This document shows positions 1-9,761 of a DNA stretch of 64,000 nucleotides, one piece after another; positions within the stretch are counted from its first letter, which is position 1, and the number at the start of each line of letters is the position of its first letter. Under the pieces are notes generated by a model. The model searched no databases. It saw only the letters and a program-made list of their open reading frames with translations, and was not told where the DNA came from. The translations under genes were made by a program, and so were the position numbers. Source of the DNA: Streptomyces sp. NRRL B-1347 (lineage in GTDB: Bacteria > Actinomycetota > Actinomycetes > Streptomycetales > Streptomycetaceae); NCBI RefSeq assembly GCF_000720325.1, contig NZ_JOJM01000017.1, positions 62,001-126,000 on the forward strand, given 5' to 3'.

Positions 1-1079
<1,079 letters not shown>

Positions 1080-1248
1080 CCGGAGGCCGGGCGGGCGCGT
1101 ACGGGCAGGGCGGAGCGGTCTCTTGGCGCGCCGGGGCGGGGGCCTGGCGCGCCCTGCGCGGGGACCGGTGCGTCCCGGAGTGGCCCCGTCGCCCAAGGGC
1201 GACCGGGCCGCTCCCGTCGCCTGTCGGCGACCGGATGACGTCCGTCGG

Positions 1249-2127
1249 TTACTCGGGCTTGTGCTCGGGGCCGCCGTAGTCCGGACTGGAGAAGTCCGGG
1301 CTGGAGTAGCTCGGCCGGGTGCCCGTGGTCGAGCCGCTCTCGGGGCTGCTGAAGCCCGGCCTGTGATAGCCGAGTTGCGGCATGCGCCCGGTCGGTCCGG
1401 CCGAGGACGCCCTGGGTGCGGGCGGCCCGCCCGGATCCGCGAGTGCCTCCCGCAGGAACGGCAGGATGCCGCGCTCCAGGAGGGCCCGGCTCCAGGCTTC
1501 CCTGGCCCGTTCCACCTCCGCGTTCCGCTCGTCGTGCGAGCCTGCCTGGAGGGAGGTGGAGCCGTTGCGCAGGGCGGTCAGGAGCAGGCCGACCGCGGCG
1601 ACCAGGATGGCGCCCGCAGTGAGCGCGCCGAACAGCCACCCGGCGGTGAGCAGGGTGTCCGCGAAGGCGGGCTCGGGGTTGAGCATCTTCAGGATGTAGC
1701 CGACGAGGAGGAAGATCGCGGCGGCCGCTCCGGCGAGCACCGGCGCGAGTACCGCGATCACGGCGACCGCTCCGGCACCGGCGGTCTCGGTGACCTCGCC
1801 CATCGTGGCGAGGCTGACGCCGCCGGAACTGGATTCGGCCGGGGTGGAGCTGGAACCGTTCCCTTCACGGATCGATGGAGAGGTGGAGCGTCCGGAGTCG
1901 CGCAGATCCTCACGGACCTTCACATATTGGCGGTATTCGGTCGCTGCCGCGGCCGTGATCAGTGCGGTGGCGTTGAGAGCCATGGTGCGCAGCTGCTCGG
2001 GGTTGAGTCGCTGGCCCACCGCGGCCAGCTCCGGGCGGTTCGGTGCGGTGCGCAGCGCCTCATCGAGGATCCGCGCGTACTCGGGGCGGTCCTCATTGAG
2101 CAGGTGTGGAGCGCTGTTCATGTGCAT
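1249..2127 (-). CDS. Hypothetical two-TM membrane protein
   Basis: This encodes 292 residues from the ATG at 2127. A second ATG two codons later (2121) is equally possible. The start was chosen because GGAG lies about 8 bases upstream and the frame beyond it shows no coding character. The N-terminal third is soluble and begins MHMNSAPHLLNEDRPEYARILDEA. Two hydrophobic stretches follow at roughly residues 115-145 and 160-190, separated by a short loop. A charged helix comes next (HDERNAEVERAREAWSRALLERG), then a Ser/Pro/Gly/Tyr-rich tail with SSPDFSSPDY-type repeats. I do not recognise a family. It is probably an integral membrane protein with a disordered tail. It lies downstream of and in the same direction as the metallophosphoesterase, but 190 bp separates them, so co-transcription is uncertain. 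Confidence 0.7.
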   Translation of the reverse strand: MHMNSAPHLLNEDRPEYARILDEALRTAPNRPELAAVGQRLNPEQLRTMALNATALITAAAATEYRQYVKVREDLRDSGRSTSPSIREGNGSSSTPAESSSGGVSLATMGEVTETAGAGAVAVIAVLAPVLAGAAAAIFLLVGYILKMLNPEPAFADTLLTAGWLFGALTAGAILVAAVGLLLTALRNGSTSLQAGSHDERNAEVERAREAWSRALLERGILPFLREALADPGGPPAPRASSAGPTGRMPQLGYHRPGFSSPESGSTTGTRPSYSSPDFSSPDYGGPEHKPE

Positions 2128-2319
2128 CCCCCGATGCTCCGTAGGGCTTGGGGCTCGCAGGATCACGAGCCGTCGGGCAGAAACGGAGGGGAGCCTGCTA
2201 CGGATAGAGCGATGGTAGAGCCGTGACGGCACGCGGTGACAGGGGGTTTCCAGAATTGGCCCGCTGGCCAGCGAGATCCTGTATCCGCGTGCTTACTCGT
2301 GCCCTTGCCCGGTGAACGC

Positions 2320-3771
2320 TCAGTTAGCCAGAGGCAACTGGCACACCAGTAGCTTTCCGGCCATGGTCACTCCGCCGTCCATCGCGATGGCCAGGCCGTC
2401 GGCGTAGACGTGCGGGCCTTCGATGACCGGGCGGCCGTCGTCGTCCCCGTCGTACTCGGAGCCGACCTCGCCCAGGAGGTACGGGATGGGGCTGTGACCG
2501 TGGACGATGCGGCTGCCGCCGTAGACGTCGAGGAGTTCGCGGACGGCGGCGGGGCCGGAGTCGTCGCGGAAGGCGAAGCGCTTGGTGAACTTGCGGAACA
2601 GGTCCCAGTACTCGTCCGCGTCGTTGCGCGTGAGCGCCTCGCGGATGGTGTCGTTGACCTCTTCGATCGAGTCGCCGTAGTCGAGGTACGCGGTGGTGTC
2701 GGAGTGCACGAGCAGGTGTCCGTCCGCCTCCTCGATGGCGTCGAGGCGGGCCATCCACTGGAGGTGGTGGTCCTCCAGGCGCTCCATGTCGGTCTTCTGC
2801 CCGCCGTTCAGGAGCCAGGCGGCCTGGAACGTGGCGGTGCCCGCGCCCGAGTTGACCGGGGTGTCGCCGAAGCGCTTGGCGCCGATGAGCAGCAGCTCGT
2901 GGTTGCCCATGAGCGCCTTGCAGTAGCCGCCCGCGGCGGCGGCCTCGGCGGACAGGCGCATCACGAGGTCGATGACGCCGATGCCGTCGGGCCCGCGGTC
3001 GGTGAAGTCGCCGAGGAACCACAGCCGGGTGTTGCCCGCGCACCAGGTGAGGTCGGCGTCGATGAGCCCCTCGGCCTGGAGCGCCGCGACCAGTTCGTTC
3101 AGATAGCCGTGCACGTCGCCGACGACGTACAGCGGACCGAGCTCGTCCCCGCTGGGCGCGGGCGGCGGCTCGGGCATCTCGCGCACCTCGACCTGCACGG
3201 TGTCCCCGCGGTTGATGACGGGCAGGTCGCGCTCGGTGGGGGTGTACCCGGCCGGCAGGTCACCCGCCGCACCGGGGTGGGCCGGGGCCGTCATGGCCTC
3301 CGGCGCGGGGGTCCGCGCGGCCATGGAGTGCGCCTGACGCTCGGCGGTGTGCCCGGCGACGGGGTGTCCCTGGGGCTCGGGGGCGGGCGCGGCCATCGGG
3401 TGCGCCTGGGCCTCGGGGGCATGCGCGTGACGCTCGGGGCCGGGCTGGGCGGGAACCCGCAGCGGGATGCCGACCGGCGCCCCGGAGGGAGCCAGGGGGG
3501 CGTGCTGGGCGTGCGGGGCGTGTCCGGTGGGGAACTGCCCCTGGGGGGCGGGGCCGGTGCCCTGCGCGACGGCGGGCGCCTGGGCGGCCTGCTGCTGCTC
3601 GGAGGTGGCCTGTTCCTGCTCGGCGGTGGCCTGCTCGGCGGCGGCCCGGCCGCCGTGCTCGGCAGCCTGGTTGCCGGTCTCGCGGACGCCTTCGTACACG
3701 TACGCGGGTACGCGGAAGTCGCGCAGCGTCGCCGTCCGCACCTCGGGTCCCTGACCGGCCCCCTGAGTCAT
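2320..3771 (-). CDS. Metallophosphoesterase with long disordered N-terminus
   Basis: The protein is 483 residues from ATG 3771, which has a GGAGGGG box 3-9 bases upstream inside the longer open frame. The C-terminal ~280 residues form a calcineurin-like phosphoesterase with all metal-ligand motifs visible: GDVHG, GDFTDRG, GNHE and a terminal HGHSP. This family hydrolyses phosphomono- or phosphodiesters with two divalent metals. The substrate here cannot be told, although the closest architecture is the PrpA/ApaH-like serine/threonine phosphatase group. The first ~200 residues are Ala/Gln/Pro/His rich, with imperfect repeats of the type PEPQGHPVAGH/AERQAHSMAA, and are probably disordered. No signal peptide is visible, so it is cytoplasmic. 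Confidence 0.85.
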   Translation of the reverse strand: MTQGAGQGPEVRTATLRDFRVPAYVYEGVRETGNQAAEHGGRAAAEQATAEQEQATSEQQQAAQAPAVAQGTGPAPQGQFPTGHAPHAQHAPLAPSGAPVGIPLRVPAQPGPERHAHAPEAQAHPMAAPAPEPQGHPVAGHTAERQAHSMAARTPAPEAMTAPAHPGAAGDLPAGYTPTERDLPVINRGDTVQVEVREMPEPPPAPSGDELGPLYVVGDVHGYLNELVAALQAEGLIDADLTWCAGNTRLWFLGDFTDRGPDGIGVIDLVMRLSAEAAAAGGYCKALMGNHELLLIGAKRFGDTPVNSGAGTATFQAAWLLNGGQKTDMERLEDHHLQWMARLDAIEEADGHLLVHSDTTAYLDYGDSIEEVNDTIREALTRNDADEYWDLFRKFTKRFAFRDDSGPAAVRELLDVYGGSRIVHGHSPIPYLLGEVGSEYDGDDDGRPVIEGPHVYADGLAIAMDGGVTMAGKLLVCQLPLAN

Positions 3772-3960
3772 CGACCCCTCCACCACCATTGCGCCGCATC
3801 TGCACCGGGATCGGACTGCCTGGTCGCAGCGGCCCGCGGTGTCGTCCGCCCATCATAGGAATGCGGCTGTCGCTGTGTGGTGCACCAGGGGTGGTGAATC
3901 GATGGGGAGAGCCAGTTCACCACGGTTTTCTCCCGAATTGGCCCGAGGTTTCCCCGCAGG

Positions 3961-3994
3961 CCACGGGCCTGAGGCGAGGGCCCCGGGCCCGTGG
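3961..3994 (-). terminator. Hairpin downstream of the LacI gene
   Basis: A perfect 9-bp inverted repeat, CCACGGGCC at 3961-3969 and GGCCCGTGG at 3986-3994, lies 16 bp beyond the stop of the leftward LacI-type gene. The position and stem fit a transcription terminator, although no T-run follows, as is usual in Streptomyces. A second, weaker repeat sits at 3891-3898 and 3916-3923 (GTGGTGAA/TTCACCAC). Confidence 0.5.
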
Positions 3995-4010
3995 TCGGGA
4001 GCGTTGGGGG

Positions 4011-5132
4011 TCAGCCGTGGCCGGGGGCGCGGGGCGGGCTGACGGTTGTGCGCGGGGGGCGTCGCTCGGACGAGGTGCGCACGATCAGCTCGGTCGGTAT
4101 CACCTGCTCGACCGGACGGCCGGTGTCCAGGCCCTCGATGGCGTCGATGAGCAGCTGGACCACGGCGGTGCCGATGCGGCGGGGCTTCAGCGAGAGCGTG
4201 GTGATGGGCGGCTCCGTGGTGGCGTACACGGTCGACTCGCTGCAGCACACGAGCAGCAGGTCGTCCGGTACGCGCAGGCCGTAGCGGCGGGCCGCGGCGA
4301 GCAGGTCGGTGCCGTTCGGGTCGAACAGGCCGTAGACGGCGTCGGGCCGGTCGGGCCGGGCGAGCAGCCGGTCGGCGGCGACGGCGCCCGCGCACGGGTC
4401 GTGCGCGGGGTAGGACTCGTAGACCGGATCCTGGCCGACGCGCTCGCACCAGCGCAGATAGGCGGTGGTGGACAGATGGGTGTAGGTGTCCGTGGTGGTG
4501 CCGGTGAGGAGGCCGATGCGACGGGCGCCGGCCGCGGCGAGGTGCTCGAGGATCTCCAGGACCGCGGCCTCGTGGTCGTTGTCCACCCAGGCCGTGACCG
4601 GCAGGGAGCCGGCCGGGCGGCCGTCGGAGACCACCGGAAGGCCCTGCCGGACCAGCTCGCTGACCACGGGGTCGTGGTCGGAGGGGTCGACGACGACGGT
4701 GCCGTCGAGCGCCACGTTCGACCAGACGTCGACGGGGCTGCGGCGCGAGGTCGCGGGCAGGATGACCAGGGCGTAGCCCCTGGCCAGCGCGGCGGACGTG
4801 GCGGCTCTCGCCATTTCCGCGAAGTACGCGAACTCCGTGAAGGTGAAAGGTTCATCCCCGTACGTCGTGACCGTCAGGCCGATGAGGCCCGACTTGCCGG
4901 TACGGAGTGTTCGGGCGGCCGCCGACGGCCGATAGCCGAGGCGGTCGGCGACCTCGCGGACATGGCGTCGAGTGGCATCGGGCAGTCGCCCTTTGCCGTT
5001 GAGCGCGTCGGAGACAGTCGTGATGGAGACACCGGCTGCTGCGGCGACGTCTCTGATGCCGGCTCGGCTCTGCCGGTTGCCCCGGCGGGCGGTCTCCGCT
5101 CGGCTCACCTGGTGCTTCCCTGCTGCTGTCAT
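4011..5132 (-). CDS. LacI-family transcriptional regulator
   Basis: The protein has 373 residues. The helix-turn-helix with the LacI signature lies near residues 25-75: IRDVAAAAGVSITTVSDALNGKGRLPDATRRHVREVADRLGY, split by the usual hinge helix. A periplasmic-binding-protein-like sensor domain follows to about residue 345. Such proteins repress sugar or nucleoside catabolic genes until an effector binds. No sugar operon is adjacent, so the target is not evident. The divergent gene is an aminotransferase more than 480 bp away. The intervening DNA contains one perfect GCCTTG-N5-CAAGGC palindrome, a possible autoregulatory operator. The C-terminus ends in a basic Arg/Pro-rich tail. Confidence 0.9.
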   Translation of the reverse strand: MTAAGKHQVSRAETARRGNRQSRAGIRDVAAAAGVSITTVSDALNGKGRLPDATRRHVREVADRLGYRPSAAARTLRTGKSGLIGLTVTTYGDEPFTFTEFAYFAEMARAATSAALARGYALVILPATSRRSPVDVWSNVALDGTVVVDPSDHDPVVSELVRQGLPVVSDGRPAGSLPVTAWVDNDHEAAVLEILEHLAAAGARRIGLLTGTTTDTYTHLSTTAYLRWCERVGQDPVYESYPAHDPCAGAVAADRLLARPDRPDAVYGLFDPNGTDLLAAARRYGLRVPDDLLLVCCSESTVYATTEPPITTLSLKPRRIGTAVVQLLIDAIEGLDTGRPVEQVIPTELIVRTSSERRPPRTTVSPPRAPGHG

Positions 5133-5615
5133 GGCGAGCCGATAGTAGGGCTCATGGGGGTGGGTAGTGCGGGCGCATATTCACCCGTTGACAGGCACGA
5201 TTCTGCATGGTGATTTTCCCTCAATGGCCTTGGATTGCAAGGCAGTTGGGCGTGTCGCTCACCATCGCCCCCTTGTCGTCGCGTGGGGGCCTGCCAAATG
5301 AGCGAGGTCTCGAAGAGGTCTCAACTCACCTTCACGGGTGATGCGCGCCACGGAGTGAGCCACCGGCGCGCGCTTCCGCTGGGGGCGCTCCCTGGATTCG
5401 TGCGCGCTGGGTGTGAGCCGGGCCGCGCCCCGGACGTCCGCGGGGACTCCCGGGGGCGCCCACGGGGACAGCCGTGGGATGCCCATGGGATGCCCCTGGG
5501 ACGGCCGCCCGGGACGGCGTACTCGCTGATTGGGGCCGTCAGGGCATTCGCAGCGGCCGCGAATCCTCATAAGGTGAGAATCATTGAAGGCCGGATGATC
5601 ACAAGGAGGACCGCG
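5133..5615. other. Divergent intergenic region, LacI gene / aminotransferase
   Basis: This is 483 bp without a convincing gene. It contains a TTGACA at about 5189 and the GCCTTG-N5-CAAGGC palindrome at 5227-5243. GGGATGCCC-type short direct repeats lie around 5475-5510, and AT-richer leader DNA precedes the aminotransferase start. The open frame that continues upstream of the aminotransferase start has no coding character. Confidence 0.5.
5227..5243. promoter_or_regulatory. Candidate operator palindrome upstream of the LacI-type gene
   Basis: GCCTTG at 5227-5232 and CAAGGC at 5238-5243 form a perfect 6-bp inverted repeat with a 5-bp spacer. It lies about 95 bp upstream of the LacI-family start. 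LacI proteins bind short palindromes and are often autoregulated. The assignment to this regulator is inference. Confidence 0.35.
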
Positions 5616-6695
5616 GTGAGCGAGACGAGCCCGAGGCTGCGCGCCGAGTTGGAGGGCATTCCCACCTACAAGCCGGGCAAGCCCGCCGCGGCCGAGGGCC
5701 AGCAGGCGTACAAGCTGTCCTCGAACGAGAACCCCTACCCGCCGCTGCCGGGCGTCCTTGAGACCGCGATGGAGACCGTGCGGTCCTTCAACCGGTACCC
5801 GGACATGGCCTGTACGGGGCTGATGAGCGAGCTGGCCGACCGGTTCGGGGTGCCCGTGTCGCACGTGGCGACGGGCACCGGCTCCGTCGGCGTCGCCCAG
5901 CAGCTGATCCAGGCCACGTCGGGCCCCGGCGACGAGGTGATCTACGCCTGGCGGTCCTTCGAGGCGTACCCGATCATCACGCAGATCAGCGGGGCCACGT
6001 CGGTGCGGGTGCCGCTGACCTCCGGGGAGGTGCACGACCTCGACGCGATGGCGGCGGCCATCACCGACCGCACCCGCCTGATCTTCGTCTGCAACCCCAA
6101 CAACCCGACCGGCACCGCGGTCCGCAGGGCCGAGCTCGAGCGCTTCCTCGACGCGGTGCCGAGCGACATCCTTGTCGTACTCGACGAGGCCTACCGCGAG
6201 TTCGTCAGGGATCCGGAGGTCCCCGACGGCGTCGAGCTCTACCGCGACCGGCCGAACGTCTGCGTCCTGCGGACCTTCTCCAAGGCGTACGGCCTGGCGG
6301 GCCTGCGCGTCGGCTTCGCGATCGCGCACGAGCCGGTGGCGGCCGCGCTGCGCAAGACGGCGGTGCCCTTCGGGGTCAGCCAGCTCGCCCAGGACGCGGC
6401 GGTGGCCTCGCTGCGGGCGGAGGACGAGCTGCTCGGCCGGGTCGGCGTGCTGGTGGGTGAGCGCACGCGCGTCCTGGAGGGGCTGCGGGAGCAGGGCTGG
6501 ACGGTGCCGGACACGCAGGCGAACTTCGTGTGGCTGCGGACCGGTGACCGGACCGTGGACTTCGCCGGGGTGTGCGAGCAGGCCGGCGTCACCGTGCGGC
6601 CGTTCCCGGGCGAGGGCGTCCGCGTCACGATCGGTGAGGTGGAGGCCAACGACATCTTCCTGAAGGTGGCGGAGGCGTTCCGCAAGGAGCTCTAG
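5616..6695 (+). CDS. hisC: Histidinol-phosphate aminotransferase-like protein
   Basis: This is a 359-residue class I/II PLP aminotransferase of the HisC type. HisC interconverts histidinol phosphate and imidazole-acetol phosphate in histidine synthesis, and relatives act on aromatic amino acids. The start is the GTG at 5616, placed by AGGAGG at 5604-5609. An in-frame ATG at 5595 lacks such a site. Visible motifs are the N-terminal [31 protein letters not shown], and the Schiff-base lysine in [14 protein letters not shown]. The length is normal for HisC. It stands alone, away from a his operon, so it is probably a second HisC/aromatic aminotransferase paralogue (HisC2 type). It ends at the terminator at 6728, so the cyd operon has its own promoter. 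Confidence 0.88.
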   Translation: MSETSPRLRAELEGIPTYKPGKPAAAEGQQAYKLSSNENPYPPLPGVLETAMETVRSFNRYPDMACTGLMSELADRFGVPVSHVATGTGSVGVAQQLIQATSGPGDEVIYAWRSFEAYPIITQISGATSVRVPLTSGEVHDLDAMAAAITDRTRLIFVCNPNNPTGTAVRRAELERFLDAVPSDILVVLDEAYREFVRDPEVPDGVELYRDRPNVCVLRTFSKAYGLAGLRVGFAIAHEPVAAALRKTAVPFGVSQLAQDAAVASLRAEDELLGRVGVLVGERTRVLEGLREQGWTVPDTQANFVWLRTGDRTVDFAGVCEQAGVTVRPFPGEGVRVTIGEVEANDIFLKVAEAFRKEL

Positions 6696-6727
6696 GCCTC
6701 CGGCCGGATCTGCTCGGTCCGGCCCTC

Positions 6728-6763
6728 ACGCCCCGCGTGGACCGTCGTGTCCGCGCGGGGCGT
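6728..6763 (+). terminator. Rho-independent-like terminator after the aminotransferase gene
   Basis: Arms of 15 bases (6728-6742 and 6749-6763) pair with a single G-T wobble around a 6-base loop, and a short T-rich run TTCTTGTTG follows. It begins 33 bp after the aminotransferase stop codon and separates that gene from the cyd operon. Confidence 0.75.
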
Positions 6764-6828
6764 TCTTGTTGCCGCCGAGAGCCTCGCCGGCGTTCACGGA
6801 TCGGTATTCGCGCAGGTCACGGCAGAGA

Positions 6829-6881
6829 TGCCCGTACGGCCTCGCGCGGGCCCGCGAGGCTCGCACAGGGCCGTACGGGCA
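6829..6881. promoter_or_regulatory. Nested inverted repeats upstream of cydA
   Basis: An outer perfect 13-bp repeat (TGCCCGTACGGCC at 6829-6841, GGCCGTACGGGCA at 6869-6881) encloses an inner perfect 8-bp hairpin (GCCTCGCG at 6839-6846, CGCGAGGC at 6853-6860). The two stems overlap by three bases at 6839-6841, so they would be partly alternative folds. It sits 230 bp before the cydA start and 130 bp before the Rex site. It may be a second terminator, a small RNA or a protein site. Nothing in the sequence decides which. Confidence 0.45.
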
Positions 6882-7014
6882 GCCATGGGGCCCTACCGCT
6901 CGCCGTGGCAGGGCCGAACGGCCCCATCCGCGATCTCGTCGCTTACCCCGTTCCCTGCGGTAACCGGACCCCCCTTTCAAGCCTCGCAAGGCAGTACGAC
7001 ATAATGCTTGTGAA

Positions 7015-7030
7015 TGTGAACGCGTTCACA
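7015..7030. promoter_or_regulatory. Rex operator (ROP) of the cyd operon
   Basis: The 16-bp perfect palindrome TGTGAACGCGTTCACA at 7015-7030 is identical to the Rex operator described for Streptomyces coelicolor cydABCD. Rex represses when NAD+ is high and leaves the DNA when NADH accumulates under oxygen limitation. The site is 84 bp upstream of the cydA GTG, where it would block the promoter. Confidence 0.92.
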
Positions 7031-7113
7031 AGCGTGTCCCACTTGCTCCGCAGATGTCTATGACATAAGGGGCAAACTGCCGCTATGACGACGGCACGTA
7101 AGGAGAAGTCGAC

Positions 7114-8655
7114 GTGGACCTGGCTCTAGCGCCGGAAACACTGGCGCGATGGCAGTTCGGCATCACCACCGTCTACCACTTCCTCTTCGTCCCCCTGACG
7201 ATCTCCCTGGCCGCCCTCACGGCGATCCTTGAGACGGCCTGGGTGCGGACGGGCAAGGAGCACTACCTCAGAGCCACCAAGTTCTGGGGCAAGCTGTTCC
7301 TGATCAACATCGCGATGGGTGTCGTCACCGGCATCGTGCAGGAGTTCCAGTTCGGCATGAACTGGTCCGACTATTCACGGTTCGTCGGGGACGTCTTCGG
7401 CGCTCCGCTCGCCTTCGAGGCCCTGATCGCCTTCTTCTTCGAGTCGACCTTCATCGGTCTGTGGATCTTCGGCTGGGACAAGCTTCCGAAGAAGCTGCAC
7501 TGCGCGACGATCTGGATGGTGTCGATCGGCACGATCCTCTCGGCGTACTTCATCATCGCCGCGAACGCCTTTATGCAGCACCCGGTGGGCTACAGGATCG
7601 TCGAGCGGGACGGCAAGAAGCGCGCCGAGCTCACCGACTTCGCCAAGGTGCTGTTCCAGGAGACGACGCTCGTCAACTTCTTCCACGTCATCGCGGCGAC
7701 CATCCTGGTCGGCGGCGCGTTCATGACCGGCATCGCCATCTTCCACCTGCGCAAGAAGCGGCACGTCCGCACGATGCGGATGTCGCTGCGGCTCGGCCTG
7801 GTGACCGCGTTCGTCGGCACCCTGCTCACCGTGATCAGTGCCGACACCCTCGGCAAGGTCATGTACGAGCAGCAGCCGATGAAGATGTCGGCCGCCGAGG
7901 CCCTGTGGGAGTCCGAGAAGCCCGCGCCGTTCTCGCTGTTCGCCTACGGAGATGTCGCCAAGGGCCACAACAAGGTCGCCATAGAGATCCCCGGGGTCCT
8001 CTCCTTCCTCGCCAAGAACAACTTCAGCGCGGAGATCCCCGGCATCAACGACCTCAACAAGGAGGCGCAGGACAAGTTCGGCCCCGGTGACTACCGGCCC
8101 AACATCCCCACCACCTACTGGTCCTACCGCTGGATGATCGGCTTCGGTGGCGTCTCCATGGCGCTGTGCACCGCCGGACTCTGGCTCACCAGGCGGAAGC
8201 TCTGGCTCGCCCCGGAGCACCGCACGGGCGACGAAGAAGTGCCGAAGCTGATGCTCACCAAGAACAAGGAGCTGGCGCCGAAGCTCGGCAACTGGTGGTG
8301 GCGCCTGTCGCAGTGGACGCTGATCTTCCCGCTCATCGGCACCGCCTGGGGCTGGATCTTCACCGAGACGGGCCGGCAGCCCTGGGTGGTCTACGGCGTC
8401 CTGAAGACCGAGGACGCGGTCTCCCCCGGGGTCTCGCAGGGTGAGGTGCTCACCTCGCTGATCGTCTTCACGCTGATCTACGCGATCCTCGCCGTGGTCG
8501 AGGTCAAGCTGCTGCTCAAGTACGTGCGGAAGGGCCCGCCCGAGCTCACCGAGGCCGACCTCAACCCGCCCACCAAGATCGGCGGCCCGCCCGGTGGCGG
8601 CACCGGCACGGACGCCGACGCCGATGCCGACCGGCCCATGGCCTTCTCGTACTAA
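7114..8655 (+). CDS. cydA: Cytochrome bd oxidase subunit I
   Basis: The protein has 513 residues from the GTG at 7114, with AAGGAG at 7099-7104. CydA is the haem-carrying, quinol-oxidising subunit of the high-affinity bd oxidase in the cytoplasmic membrane. The N-terminal haem-ligand region reads RWQFGITTVYHFLFVPLT, with His22 in the position of the E. coli b595 ligand. A further conserved segment is FFHVIAATILVGGAF, and the invariant GRQPWVVYG precedes the last helices. The periplasmic Q-loop is of the short actinobacterial kind. It is the first gene of a Rex-controlled operon with cydB 14 bp downstream. The C-terminus carries a Gly/Asp-rich cytoplasmic tail. Confidence 0.97.
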   Translation: MDLALAPETLARWQFGITTVYHFLFVPLTISLAALTAILETAWVRTGKEHYLRATKFWGKLFLINIAMGVVTGIVQEFQFGMNWSDYSRFVGDVFGAPLAFEALIAFFFESTFIGLWIFGWDKLPKKLHCATIWMVSIGTILSAYFIIAANAFMQHPVGYRIVERDGKKRAELTDFAKVLFQETTLVNFFHVIAATILVGGAFMTGIAIFHLRKKRHVRTMRMSLRLGLVTAFVGTLLTVISADTLGKVMYEQQPMKMSAAEALWESEKPAPFSLFAYGDVAKGHNKVAIEIPGVLSFLAKNNFSAEIPGINDLNKEAQDKFGPGDYRPNIPTTYWSYRWMIGFGGVSMALCTAGLWLTRRKLWLAPEHRTGDEEVPKLMLTKNKELAPKLGNWWWRLSQWTLIFPLIGTAWGWIFTETGRQPWVVYGVLKTEDAVSPGVSQGEVLTSLIVFTLIYAILAVVEVKLLLKYVRKGPPELTEADLNPPTKIGGPPGGGTGTDADADADRPMAFSY

Positions 8656-8669
8656 GGAGCTGGGCGCAC

Positions 8670-9689
8670 ATGGAACTGCACGACGTCTGGTTCGTCCTGA
8701 TCGCCGTCCTGTGGATCGGCTACTTCTTCCTCGAAGGCTTCGACTTCGGGGTCGGGGTCCTCACCAAGCTGCTCGCCCGTGACCGGGTCGAGAAGCGGGT
8801 GCTCATCAACACCATCGGCCCGGTCTGGGACGGCAACGAGGTGTGGCTGCTCTCGGCGGGCGGCGCGACCTTCGCCGCCTTCCCCGAGTGGTACGCGACG
8901 CTCTTCTCCGGCTTCTATCTGCCGCTGCTGCTCATCCTGGTCTGCCTGATCGTGCGCGGCGTCGCCTTCGAGTACCGGGCGAAGCGGCCCGAGGAGCGCT
9001 GGCAGACCAACTGGGAGCACGCGATCTTCTGGACGTCGCTGCTTCCGGCGTTCCTGTGGGGCGTGGCCTTCGGCAACATCGTGCGCGGCGTGAAGATCGA
9101 CGCGCAGAAGGAGTACGTGGGCAACGTCTGGGACCTGCTCAATCCGTACGCGATCCTCGGCGGTCTGGTCACGCTGACGCTCTTCACCTTCCACGGCACG
9201 GTGTTCACGGCGCTCAAGACGGTGGGTGACATCCGGATGCGGGCCCGCAAGCTCGCGGTCGTGCTCGGGCTCGTCACGGCGGCGCTCGCGCTCGGCTTCC
9301 TCATCTGGACGCAGCTGGACAACGGCGACGGCAAGAGCCTGGTCGCACTGCTCATCGCCGTCGTGGCGCTCGTGGCAGCGATCGGGGCGATCCAACTCGG
9401 CCGTGAAGGCTGGTCATTCGCTCTGTCCGGCGTCACGATCGTCGCCGCCGTCGCGATGCTGTTCCTGACGCTCTTCCCGAACGTCATGCCGTCGTCGCTG
9501 AACGAGGACTGGAGCCTCACGGTCACCAACGCCTCGTCGACGCCCTACACCCTGAAGATCATGACCTGGTGCGCGGGCATCGCGACGCCCGTCGTGCTGC
9601 TCTACCAGTCGTGGACGTACTGGGTGTTCCGCAAGCGCATCGGTACGCAGCACATCGCTCCCGACCTCCCGGTCGGCGGCGCCCACTAG
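8670..9689 (+). CDS. cydB: Cytochrome bd oxidase subunit II
   Basis: The protein has 339 residues and eight to nine hydrophobic helices. CydB pairs with CydA in the bd oxidase. The N-terminus MELHDVWFVLIAVLWIGYFFLEGFDFGVG is the family signature (helix 1 with conserved Glu/Asp), and WDGNEVWLL follows. AAGGAG at 8654-8659 places the start 14 bp after cydA, so the two are co-transcribed. The length is normal for the actinobacterial form. The stop is followed at 65 bp by the cydCD start, with a parS site in between. Confidence 0.97.
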   Translation: MELHDVWFVLIAVLWIGYFFLEGFDFGVGVLTKLLARDRVEKRVLINTIGPVWDGNEVWLLSAGGATFAAFPEWYATLFSGFYLPLLLILVCLIVRGVAFEYRAKRPEERWQTNWEHAIFWTSLLPAFLWGVAFGNIVRGVKIDAQKEYVGNVWDLLNPYAILGGLVTLTLFTFHGTVFTALKTVGDIRMRARKLAVVLGLVTAALALGFLIWTQLDNGDGKSLVALLIAVVALVAAIGAIQLGREGWSFALSGVTIVAAVAMLFLTLFPNVMPSSLNEDWSLTVTNASSTPYTLKIMTWCAGIATPVVLLYQSWTYWVFRKRIGTQHIAPDLPVGGAH

Positions 9690-9747
9690 TCCATGACCGC
9701 GTCCGCCGCGGCAACTGGCCCTGCTTCCCCGGTCCTTGGGAGGGTGT

Positions 9748-9761
9748 GTTTCACGTGAAAC
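9748..9761. other. parS centromere site, perfect consensus
   Basis: GTTTCACGTGAAAC at 9748-9761 is an exact match to the 14-bp palindromic ParB-binding consensus. It overlaps the start codon region of cydCD and encodes the residues FHVK of the leader frame. Streptomyces carry about 20 such sites clustered round oriC, where ParB loads to segregate chromosomes at sporulation. Confidence 0.9.

Noticed and set aside
7061..7113. ATG at 7085 as the cydA start
   Set aside because: It is out of frame with the conserved protein, and the GTG at 7114 has a proper AAGGAG.
9569..9754. Upstream extension of cydCD
   Set aside because: It lies inside cydB in another frame, and the peptide is Arg/Ala-rich without family similarity.
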